Source of the DNA: Chlorocebus sabaeus
Taxonomy: Eukaryota; Chordata; Mammalia; Primates; Cercopithecidae
Direction: 5' to 3'
Assembly: GCF_047675955.1 (NCBI RefSeq)
Contig: NC_132931.1
Location: forward strand, 4,213,501-4,277,500
Length of the DNA stretch: 64,000 nt
Shown here: piece by piece, positions 55,230-64,000 of the stretch
How the letters are laid out: each line of letters opens with the position of its first letter
Numbering within the stretch: position 1 is the first letter of the stretch
Program-made: the position numbers and the translations under genes
The notes under the pieces: model-generated
The model's database searches: none
What the model was told of the DNA's origin: nothing
Seen by the model: only the letters and a program-made list of their open reading frames with translations

Positions 55230-55530
55230 GTTTTTTTTTTTTTTTTTTTGAGACGGAGTCTCGCTCAGTCACCCAGGCTGGAGCGCAGTGGTGCAATCTC
55301 GGCTCACTGCAAGCTCCGCCTCCCAGGTTCACGCCATTCTTCTGCCTCAGCCTCCTGAGTAGCTAGGACTACAGGTGCCCGCCGCCACGCCTGGCTAATT
55401 TTTTGCATTTTTAGTAGAGATGGGGTTTCACCGTGTTAGCCAGGATGGTCTCGATCCCCTGACCTCGTGATCTGCCCACCTCAGCCTCCCAAAGTGCTGG
55501 GATTACAGGCGTGAGCCACCATGCCCGGCC
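55230..55530 (-). mobile_element. AluY, antisense
   Basis: T-run, GAGACGGAGTCTCGCTCAGTC, CACTGCAAGCTCCGCCTCCC and GTTAGCCAGGATGGTCTCGATC, ending CATGCCCGGCC. Flanks AAACTTGAAGTT at 55218-55229 and AAATTTGAAGTT at 55532-55543. It keeps the ancestral GGCGTGAGCC end, unlike the AluYR-type copies. Confidence 0.94.
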
Positions 55531-55543
55531 TAAATTTGAAGTT

Positions 55544-57095
55544 TTAAAGCTCACAAATTAAATTCTAATATATATTTTTCCTTTTTGTCACTTTGAAATC
55601 CAGGTATCTTTCATAAATAAATCTGTATGCTGTAAATTTCCACAGATCATTAAAGTATTGTTGGCTTTATTAGAATTGGGGTTGGAAGTGAATATTTCAC
55701 AAATCTTTGGGGAGTTCAGCTTCTTTTCCCCTAAGAAAGGAAGTCACATTTTGCCAAGTATAAATATACATAAACCCCAAAGATGAAATTTACTTAAAAC
55801 CCAGAGTCCACAAACCTCAGCGGTTGCCAAATTCAGAAAAATAAGTCTCTTGTCCAAAGGTAAAACTGACAGTCTGGGGCCCAGTGATTTGTAAATGATC
55901 TCTTTTAAGCTTAAGCAACAGATCCTTTGCTTCTCTGTCATTGATTTACTGATTCTAAGTCATCAATAGCATTAATCCGTACTTGCCTGGGGACCTATTA
56001 CAAATGACTTTGAAGATGGTGTGAAGCAAGAGTTTATTATGAGACTACAGTGTTACTATCAGAAAGACATCTTTGCCTGTGTTCTTTAGCAGAATTCTAT
56101 TTGTGACCCCTACGTAACGGGGCAATTTTCTCTTCCCATATATAGTTTCTTGTTGCTCTGGGTGGGGCCTGAGCCCCTACCCCCAGGTTTGCTTCATCTA
56201 ATGCTGGGTTCTTTTAGAAGTCCTGTGTAAGCTAATAAAACCCAAATTTGACGATGAGTAAAAAGGAAAAGTATGTTATGGGTTAAAATAATACAAGAGT
56301 CTATTTTTTCCGCTGTGTTGTGATCCATAGAAATCACCCTGAGCCTTTTCCCTTTCTTCTCTGCCTGGGAAGCCAATTGCTTTGATTGCAGTGATATGAG
56401 CTAGCTAAAATGACTTGCCCTTGCTTGTGAGGCAAATGGAACATGCTAATAGAACTTATCGCATTACCCGATGCAAAAGTGCCATAGCTCATTACTTTAA
56501 GATAAAAGGATATCATTGCAGACGGCAAGCAGAATTGACTTTCTGAGGCCCGACTTGATGATGATTTAATCAACTGCTCTCTTTCACTTCTCATCTCTGT
56601 GCCTGTCGGTTTCACAGGTGCCGTTAAATGAGACACTCAGAAAGTGAGCGGAGGGAAAGAAATTGCTGTCATTACTTTTCAAGAAAGGAGGTATGCAAAT
56701 TTTCGACAGAAAGATTGCGTTCATAATGGGCCTGGTAAAATACAAGGATCATGCTTGACAGGTGAGGGCAAGCCATTTGTATGTCCTTAAAGCAGAGCAA
56801 CCGTCCTCGTTTAGAAATGTGCTCGGTAAGAGAAACTACAAATGAGAGGCCTGGCGGGGCCAGGGGAGAGGCGGGGCAGAATCACAGAGGGTTGGTTCAA
56901 GCTGGTCTATGTTCTAGAAAAGAGGAGGGTGCTTAAGACTCAGGAAGCCAAAGCCAGAGGAACAGATAACAAAGCCTGGTAGCTTTCATTGTGAACCAAG
57001 ATGCCAACAGTTTTTGAAAAGACTACATCATTCTCCTTCATATATAACTACGCAGCCAGACTGCCAGGGTGCAAAGCCTGCCTGTACTGTATATC
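55544..57095. other. Unique sequence with candidate conserved island 56390-56780
   Basis: No transposon or exon recognised. 56390-56780 retains many CpGs in AT-rich DNA and has an exact octamer ATGCAAAT at 56693-56700 and GATTTAATCAAC-like words. Confidence 0.45.
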
Positions 57096-57300
57096 ATCTA
57101 AAACTTCCAGTCAGGAACTTAACCTCTCTGTGCTTCAGTTTCTTCATCTATTAAATGGGGCTACTGACAGTATGTATCTCATAGTGTTGCTAAGAACATA
57201 AATTGAGTTAATAAATGTATAATTTAAGTACATATGTAATAAACATAAAAATGTCTAGAACAGTGCCTGATACATCTGAAGCAATCAATAGATGTTAGAA
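57096..57300 (+). mobile_element. MIR SINE, sense
   Basis: GGAACTTAACCTCTCTGTGCTTCAGTTTCTTCATCTATTAAATGGGG is a close match to MIR, followed by CATAGTGTTGCTAAGAAC and ACAGTGCCTGATACATC..AATAGATGTTAG. Confidence 0.93.
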
Positions 57301-57332
57301 ACCATCCATCCACCCACCCATCCATCCATTCC
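57301..57332 (+). repeat. (CCAT/CCAC)n microsatellite
   Basis: About seven tetranucleotide units directly after the MIR 3' end, a usual place for microsatellite birth. Confidence 0.9.
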
Positions 57333-57418
57333 TTCAGTAAGACTAAATACCTTTTTTCAAAAAAGCATACGTGAGCCAGGTGTTGGAAATCTACCTGGCT
57401 CTAGTCTAGATAGAACAG

Positions 57419-57486
57419 AATTCTTCACTGATTGCACATACGTCTTGCATAAATTCTTCACTGATTTCACATATAAGGTCTTGCTC
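57419..57486 (+). repeat. Imperfect tandem duplication, 33-bp period
   Basis: AATTCTTCACTGATTGCACA at 57419 recurs as AATTCTTCACTGATTTCACA at 57452. Both are followed by a GTCTTGC word. The second copy has a small insertion. Confidence 0.8.
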
Positions 57487-58249
57487 CCCAGGCAGGCAGT
57501 GAGTGGCTCAGAAAGTGCAGGCTGGTTGTCCCTGGAATCATCACAGGGTCTAGTGCGTTCTTGAGGGCCCTCAAGATGCTCAGCAACAATTGGATGATTT
57601 ATGGATTCCTCCTCCCTCCCTCCTTCCACTCATTCCACATTATCTGATGCTGCCTGTGGTGCTCTAGCCCTTTGAGGAATCTCCTCTTGGAGTAGGAAAT
57701 GTCTGAGTCTAGCTGGGAATCTCAGGTGATCACTGTGTGCCCTATGTATCCTGGGGAAGGAACGGCACAGCCAGCAGGCTTGAATCACCTTAAGGAAGGC
57801 AGAATGAATCTGGAGAGATGACGTGATCAGTGTAGTATGAACAGAGGTGTCTTTTCATTCACTTTGTCTTCAATAGGTAATTGTTCTATTTTCTCCAACA
57901 CTCAAAGTAAAAGCATCTTTCTAAAAGTGCTTGGAATTCCAAGTTCTTTTTCCCCAGGTAATGAAGCTGCTGCAACCATTCTTTGTTCCACCACTAAGGT
58001 TGTGAGACACTGAATGTAGCTACGGCTTTCCATGCTAAGTGTCACCTACATGACTCAATTCCCAGCCAAAGGGTCAATGTCCATCTCAAGCTAAAGGAGA
58101 GATGGGGTGTCCACGATGGCGGGGCAGACCTGAGCTCTCTATTTTGGAAAAGTCTGGTTGTTGAAGTGCATTTTACATCTTCCAGGGTTCCTCCACAGGA
58201 ACAACTGCAGAGCATGTTTTCCTCTAGAAATGCCAGCCAACAGCTGGCA
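57487..58249. other. Unique sequence with a 9-bp inverted repeat at 58230-58252
   Basis: No transposon or exon recognised before the MIR/Alu cluster. AATGCCAGC (58230-58238) and GCTGGCATT (58244-58252) form a small perfect hairpin. Confidence 0.45.
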
Positions 58250-58252
58250 TTC

Positions 58253-58740
58253 ATTAAAAAAGAATCCTGAGGCCAGGCATGATGCCTCATACCTGTTATC
58301 CCAGCACTTTGGAAGAGCGAGGCGGGATGATCGCTTGAGCCCAGAAGTTCAAGACCAGCCTGGGCAACATAGTGAGACCCCTGTCTCTGCAAAAAAATTT
58401 TAAAATTAGCAGGTATGGTCATGCATGCCTGTGGTCCCAGCTACCCGGGAGGCTGAGGTGGGTGGACTGCTTGAGCCCAGAAGGTCAAGGCTGCAGTGAG
58501 CTGTGATCATGTCATTGTGCTCTAGCCTGGGTGACAGGGGGAGACCCTGTCCAAAACAAAGAAACAAACAAACAAAACACAAAGAATCCTGACAACAGCT
58601 CTAGAAGGAAGTATTATATTACCATCCTTCCATTTTAGAGATGAGAAGATAAGTAAGCCTTCCAATGACAGAGATGGTACTTGAACCCAGTTATGTCCTT
58701 CAAAGTTCATGTTCTTAGCCAGTATAACGTACCATCTCAC
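58253..58740 (-). mobile_element. MIR SINE, antisense, split by an AluJ
   Basis: After the Alu the text reads GAATCCTGACAACAGCTCTAG, CCATTTTAGAGATGAGAAGATAAG, GATGGTACTTGAACCCAGTTA and GTTCTTAGCCAGTATA, reverse MIR from the middle to the tRNA-like head. The 3' side left of the Alu is barely recognisable. Confidence 0.75.
58271..58580 (+). mobile_element. AluJ, sense
   Basis: GGCCAGGCATGATGCCTCATACC, GATCGCTTGAGCCCAGAAGTTC, GGGCAACATAGTGAGACC and GTCAAGGCTGCAGTGAGCTGTG, with an (AAAC)n tail. Flanked by exact AAAGAATCCTGA at 58259-58270 and 58581-58592, unusually well kept for an AluJ. Confidence 0.93.
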
Positions 58741-58944
58741 TCTCTCTCTCAGGATATACAAAGAAACTACTTCAAAATATTTTCCTGATTGATTGCTTGG
58801 CGAAGTACAGAGGCAAGTTGAAACTGAAAAGCGATTGCAGTGCCTACAAGCAGCAGTGAATGCAGCTAGTCAGCCATATTTCTACTCCAGGGAAGACAGC
58901 TCTCCTTTAAGAGGGACTGAGCACAGTCTCTGGCTCACAGAAAG

Positions 58945-59130
58945 TGCTCATTCAGTCTGAGGCTGACGTAGGTTCAAATTCTGACCCCTTCACTTAATAA
59001 TCATGCCGTGTTTGGAAACGAACTTAATTCTCGGAGTCTAACTTTCTTAACCAGTGAATGGCGATGAGACACACCCCACAGGATTTTTGTGAGAATTAAA
59101 TGAGTACAGGTATGTGAAAGCAGCCAGAAA
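58945..59130 (+). mobile_element. MIR SINE, sense
   Basis: GACGTAGGTTCAAATTCTGACCCCTTCAC (B-box remnant), TCGGAGTCTAACTTTCTTAACCAGTGAATGGCG and TTTTTGTGAGAATTAAATGAGTAC match MIR from head to 3' half. Confidence 0.85.
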
Positions 59131-60345
59131 GACATACCAATAGTTTCATTTTTCCAGTTATTTCCATGAAAGATATGTTATATCACACACAACAACAGGG
59201 TAACTTACTAATTATTTAAATGTTGGGTTGAACTTTTGTACCATTTTATTGCCAGAGGGGAAGTCATATTCTGCAAGGAGGTGCTCAGGACGTGTTTAAA
59301 GACTCAGTACTATGCTATACAAAAACAGTAACAACAACCCAAACAAACAAAACCAGAAACGACCATTCCCTCTCAACGAAGTGAGCAACAAGAAGAATCT
59401 TCCAGGTAAATAATAGTTTTATTTCACTGATAAAAAACCAAAAAAGCAAGACACTTTAGAGCTGAAATTTTGAAGTGTTCCTTTAGGTTCTTGAATGGTT
59501 TTTTGGGATGGATGTAGCTTGGACTTATTCTTCAAATAGTAACCTGTGTACAGGGACTGAAGTAAAACACATAGATACAAGATTTGGAGTTTAAATTTGT
59601 AAGTTACGCTGTGCATAGTGCATATGGGCTCTGACATTATTAAAACGTTCAAAGTTAGGTTGGAAAAATAAACAAATACACAGATAGACAGAAAGGATAA
59701 CAAAAACACCAGGTGATTAGTGGTGCAAGTAGGAAGTTAGATACTTTACACTTTGTCTAGCGGTTCTGACCAATCAGAATTAGGAGATACTTTGGAGAGC
59801 CGTACTCACAGAGATTATTTATATTCGAGATTGATTTAAGGACTGATTTACCAAAATCAACCAAGAGAGTAATCTTGACAAGAGAGAAAAATTCCCAGAG
59901 GTAACTGCAAAAATGGGGATTCGCTGAGAGAATATAACTAAAGTACCTGGCACTTAGCAGGCACTCAAGGGTCCAACAAACCACCACCCTTTCAGGACAC
60001 ATGGAAATGACTGTTCCGTCTTCCATATGGAAGCTCTCCAGAGCTCTGACTTCTCTCGCTGTACCTTAGCTGTTGGTTTCTAGCACCTCCAACACTGTTG
60101 GCTAGTTTCCTTGACAGTATCTCAGAGTTTGCTCATATCTTGCTCCACCTGAAGCTGGTATCTAGAAGGTGCTCAATAAGTATATGTGAAAGAATTAATA
60201 CATTACAGTAGCAAAATAGCTTTAGCTACTGTAGCATGGGAAGTGTCTAAGTGAAGAGATCAAGAGAGAGACCGTGGTTGGCGGCATGAACACTAAAAGA
60301 TCTGAAAGTGTGGTAGGTGTCTGAATGTGTCTGTGAAAAAGATGG
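59131..60345. other. Unique sequence with weak SINE/L2 ends
   Basis: GTACCTGGCACTTAGCAGGCACTC (59943-59966) and GAAGGTGCTCAATAAGTATATG (60167-60188) are MIR/L2-type 3' ends. Bodies are not convincingly recognisable. An A/C-rich run is at 59330-59360. Confidence 0.45.
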
Positions 60346-60351
60346 GTGTAA

Positions 60352-60634
60352 TTTTTTTTTTCCCGAGACAGAGTCTCACTCTGTTGCCCAGGCTAGAGCA
60401 CAGTGGCACGATCTTGGCTCACTGCAACTTCCACCTCCTGGGTTCAAGCGATTCACCTGCCTCAGCCTCCCGTAGTTGGGACTATAGGCATGCGTTAATG
60501 TTTTGTATTTTTAGTACAGACAGGGTTTCACCAGGTTGGCCAGGCTGGTCTCAAACTCCTGACCTCAGAAGATCCACCCACCTCAGCCTCCCAAAGTGCT
60601 GGGATTACAGGCATGACCCACCATGCCCGGCTGA
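60352..60634 (-). mobile_element. AluS, antisense
   Basis: T-run, GAGACAGAGTCTCACTCTGT, TCCACCTCCTGGGTTCAAGC and TGGCCAGGCTGGTCTCAAAC, ending ATGCCCGGC. About 25 bases of the mid-linker are missing (GGCATGCGTTAATGTTTTG). Imperfect flanks ATGGGTGTAATTTT and ATGGATATAATTTT. Confidence 0.92.
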
Positions 60635-60654
60635 CATGGATATAATTTTGAGGT

Positions 60655-62164
60655 GACAGTAAATCCTAAGAAAATAATAGCATGTACTTGGAGAAATCAG
60701 ATCCTAAGGTTACTCTTTTATGAAAATCAGGAAACTAAAAATAAAAAACTATATTTATTTTCACATTTGAGTCACTTCAAGCCAACTAGAGCAACTGGAA
60801 TTGAGCAGGAAGAGGGACAGTGGTGCTCTCATATTGCTAAGACATAATGGTCACATTATCAACTTCTCACTAACCAGATTTCCTTTTTTTTACAAATGCA
60901 AGATAGTGAGAAGCTCGGCTAAAGGAATATAAATAGGGCTTGAGATAATGAGAATGGTTCAAGAAGATCCAAAGACATCTTAGGCTCCCATCACATAGGA
61001 TCCTAAAGTGATTCCTTTTTCTTCTCTTTATTGGGTATCTGCCTTCACTTTTGCCCTTTGTAGAATTCCTCATACTCATAACAGAGATTTTCAATTAAAT
61101 GGTACCCAAAAACAACAGTCTTCATTTTAGGATGGCTTGAAAACCTAGTCTTCTAGATCATAAACAAGGAAGGGTAGGATTACTATAAATTGTCTGCAAG
61201 AAAATACAAATTGCCAAGATAAAAACACCCACTGGTTTGCCAGTCTCAAGTTTCCTGTTTTGACATACTATATGCAGTAATTTGGTATCCACAATCTCTT
61301 ATTAGAAAATGAATGTGCTATTTTTCTGAATGCTGCAATTACAATAATTGAATTTAAAATGGGGATTGAGTTTCTCTATTTGGAGGAAAAGAATAATTGT
61401 GTATTTCTGATTAAAATCAAGGGGACTGAAAGAGGTTGTACAAATTCCAGCTTCAGTCTCCCCGAGTGACTCCTCATCAGGGCAGAAAAGCAGTTAGTCA
61501 GAGAAAAGACAAATTCAAATGCGGGTGGAGAAATGGACCAGCACCTCAGCAGCAGGCACTGTCTCTGGCCTCATTTGCTTTGTCTCCTGGCCTTCAGTCA
61601 CAACACCCCTGTGACAGAGGCAATCAGAGCTGCATGGCATTGTTACATTTTAAATGGCAGCCATGCTAGAGTTCCCCACTGTGTCAAAAATTAAGAGTTA
61701 AAATGCAAGGAAAACAAACATCTCTTTGTGTTGAAAATGCCTGTCCGCTTTTAGACTGCCAACATTTTGGAGTAGTTTTTACTTCTGCACTGTAGAATCT
61801 CTTTTCTGGGTGGGGGAAATGTAATGGCAGAAGGGTGAGGGGTGGTGAGAGCAAAGAATTAATAGTATTTTCTAAATACCTTTTTTTGTTTTAGTAAAAA
61901 GTTACGTTAAAAGTACCTTTAAGGTTCAGATGTGGGGAAGAAACACGAATGAAGAAAAAGGGCTGTCCTACCTTCTAATGCCTTTTTAAAAATTTTCGGT
62001 GGCATCTTTCAGTCTTCTAAAACCCCTGTTTAGCTAAAGGTGAAGGTGAAATGTAGTCTCGTAATTCCTCCTAAATGTTCATCAAAATATCGCTTCCTAA
62101 GAAAAGAGAAAATTTTTCTAGCACAGAGTGAGCCATGAACTGTCTCTTTATGGGATACTGTTCA
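60655..62164. other. Unique sequence
   Basis: 1.5 kb without a recognised transposon or exon. Confidence 0.45.
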
Positions 62165-62465
62165 CTATTTTTTTGTGGCTTCATTGAGATATAACTGACA
62201 TTGGTAAAAGGCACATATTTAAAATGCACAATTTGATAGCTTTTCATATATGTGTACACACCTGTGAAGCCATCACCACAATCAAGACAGTGAACCCATC
62301 CATCCCTCCCCAAAGCTTCTATCCCTCTCTCGGGTCCCTCCCCATATCACTGATGTGCCTTCCGTCACTATAGATAAGTAGGTATTTTCTAACATTTTAT
62401 ATAAATGGAACCAAACAGTATGTACTCTTTTTGTCTGGTTTCTATCAGTCGCTGCTTACTATTTT
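62165..62465. mobile_element. Old L1 (L1M) 3' region fragment
   Basis: TTCATTGAGATATAACTGACATTGG, AAAATGCACAATTTGATAGC, TGTGAAGCCATCACCACAATC and TTTTATATAAATGGAACCAAACAGTATG match the common L1M segment TTTATTGAGATATAATTCACAT..GTGCAACCATCACCAC..TTCATATAAATGGAATCATACA. Orientation relative to the L1 open frames is not certain from the sequence alone. Confidence 0.8.
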
Positions 62466-63200
62466 GACAACTAATTAAAAAGGAGCCTCCTAGCAAGGTA
62501 AAAGGCAACCTTCAGAGGCTGCCTCAGCCAGAGTTTATTGTCATCCCCCAGGAACAGAACCGATTACTTGGTCTTACTTTATTCTTAGGCTTTATTATGT
62601 ACTTCAGTAATCAATAAGCACTTCTATGGCAGAGGGTTTATTTTACCCTATAAATCCAAGAAGGAGAGAATGGTATTAAGACATCAGTATGGATGGGCTC
62701 TGCTGCTCTGTAACACTATGAGGAGAACACGAGCAACAGATTTAAATCTAAGAAGGTTACAGAGCAGTCACAGCTCCTGGCTGGATGGCAGGGATCATAA
62801 AAGACTCAGGCAAGATCTACAGCAACTTCACTGTAAACCAATGGGACTCTCAGAGCAAAAAACCCAAACCGAACAGGCACGCTCGTTGTCTGCCCTGAAA
62901 GAATTATAAGCACTGGCTTGAGTAGATGTGAAGAGTCCCACTAAAAAAATCCAAAATATTTCTTAACAGAACAAATACAATGGTAGAGAACAAATACTGA
63001 TTTCAGGCTGACTGTGTAGAAAGCCTTGCTCTGGTGTAGAAAGAAGCTCACTTGGTAGCCTCCTCCTAGCCCCAGGAGACCCTGAATTCTCTCCCCTGCA
63101 ACTCCTCGCCCCAGGGCTCCGAGATAATTATCACTGGAGCATCTTTTCTCTAGCTAGCCCTTGGAGACTCATCCTTCCTTTCAAAAGCAAAGAGGTCAAT
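62466..63200. other. Unique sequence
   Basis: No feature recognised. Includes a 79-codon frame at 62670 of no recognised family. Confidence 0.4.
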
Positions 63201-63204
63201 TCAC

Positions 63205-63565
63205 GGAAGGGGAAATATAAATGGCTAATAAACGTGTGAAAAAAATGCTCCACCTCACTAGTAATCAAAGAAATGCAGATTAAAAAGAGGTATATTTCTC
63301 TTCATCAATCAAATTAGAAAAAAAAACATGTAAATGCTGATATGCAGTGTTGGCAAGACTGTCGTGAGGCAGACCCTCATATACTGCTGGAGAAATGTCA
63401 GTTTCTATTTGGAAAATAATTTTGCAATATGCACCAGAAGAAGAGAAGCGTGCATCAAGAGCCTTCATATTTTCCGTACTGTCTAGCTCAACTATTCTGA
63501 AAAAGGAACAAAAATGTCTATAAGAATTTGTTTAAAAAATTTCATTATGGAATTAGGAAATGACC
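63205..63565 (+). mobile_element. Old L1 fragment, end of ORF2 region, sense, decayed
   Basis: GGCTAATAAACGTGTGAAAAAAATGCTCCACCTCACTAGTAATCAAAGAAATGCAGATTAAA is a clear match to the 3' part of L1 ORF2, followed by a CAGTGTTGGCAAGACTG..CATATACTGCTGG block. Stops and indels abound, so no functional protein is encoded. Confidence 0.88.
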
Positions 63566-63589
63566 CAATAATACATTATTTATATGGCT

Positions 63590-63840
63590 ACTGTCAGCAC
63601 ACAGCAAGGGCCAGGAAATCTGCTAAGACAGACTCTTCATATGTTCACGTTTTTAACCTTACAGCAAACTTCCCCACCCCCCAGTCCCCGGTGTGTAGGT
63701 TTTAGTTTTCCAATTTTACAGTGAAAGAAGGAGCCTTAAAGACATTAAGCAACTTGTCAAGAGTCATAAATCTATAAGAGGAAGACCCAGGCATTTGAAT
63801 CCTGGTGTTTCTAACTCTCTGCACTAACCTACTACACAGA
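63590..63840 (-). mobile_element. MIR SINE, antisense
   Basis: CCAATTTTACAGTGAAAGAAGGAGCC, CATTAAGCAACTTGTCAAGAGTCATAAATCTATAAGAGG, ATTTGAATCCTGGTG and CTCTCTGCACTAACC are reverse MIR blocks through to the tRNA-like head. Confidence 0.85.
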
Positions 63841-63980
63841 CTTCATAAACTTAAATGTCACCAAATTGGGAAACAGGTCAAGGTGCCAGGGTTGTGTTCA
63901 CTCATTAAATTAAGGTTCATAAAGAATTTTGCTGAAATGGAAAAGTGATCACAGTCATAGGGAAGTTAAAAAACATTATA

Positions 63981-64000
63981 TTAGGTTGGTGCAAAAGTAA
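63981..64000. mobile_element. Mariner terminal inverted repeat (MADE1 or Hsmar1), cut by window edge
   Basis: The last 20 bases, TTAGGTTGGTGCAAAAGTAA, equal the terminal inverted repeat of primate mariner elements and are preceded by the TA target dinucleotide (63979-63980). The element continues beyond the window, so the 80-bp palindromic MADE1 and the full Hsmar1 cannot be told apart. Confidence 0.9.

Overview
This window is primate nuclear DNA, most probably from an Old World monkey. The evidence is the mobile-element content: about 22 dimeric Alu elements with target-site duplications, one free right Alu monomer, many MIR and L2 fragments, L1 3' ends, a MaLR-type LTR, MER5-type DNA transposon remnants and a mariner terminus at the right edge. 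At least four Alus carry the C-to-A change that turns the usual GGCTCACGCC near the Alu 5' end into GGCTCAAGCC. One of them (22291-22578) also has GGGCGAGATGGCGGGC and GAGATCCGGCCA. From general knowledge these match macaque/baboon-lineage AluYR subfamilies and are not expected in apes. The exact species and chromosome cannot be read from the sequence.

I find no protein-coding gene, no tRNA or other functional RNA gene, no CpG island and no recognisable exon. All reading frames are short. The longest are chance frames or run through Alus, L2 or a tandem duplication. The window is therefore best read as intergenic or deep-intronic DNA.

Layout. 1-7 kb: mostly unique, with an MIR, two L2 fragments and a strong perfect hairpin at 3210-3261. 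7-9 kb: MIR, AluY, AluJ, L2. 9-12 kb: unique, with one conserved-looking island near 10 kb. 12-18.3 kb: L2 elements cut by Alus, including an internally deleted AluY and an MIR split by an AluY. 18.3-26 kb: mostly unique, with MIRs, two Alus (one a clear AluYR) and a 9-bp minisatellite. 26-32 kb: repeat-dense, with FRAM in MER5, two Alus joined by a 2.4-kb-spaced local duplication, an MLT1-like LTR, an L1 end and a long L2. 32-39 kb: mainly unique, with MIR pairs and a perfect 61-bp tandem duplication. 39-46 kb: the most Alu-rich part, plus a 3'UTR-derived processed retrocopy at 41977-42627. 46-51 kb: unique, with an L2 and a 37-bp dispersed repeat. 51-64 kb: Alus, L2, MIRs and L1 fragments between unique stretches, ending in a mariner/MADE1 terminus cut by the window edge.

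No genes work together here. The points of interest are structural (retrocopy, templated duplications, hairpin, lineage-specific Alus) and a few unique islands whose retained CpGs and homeodomain/POU-like motifs suggest, without proving, conserved regulatory DNA.
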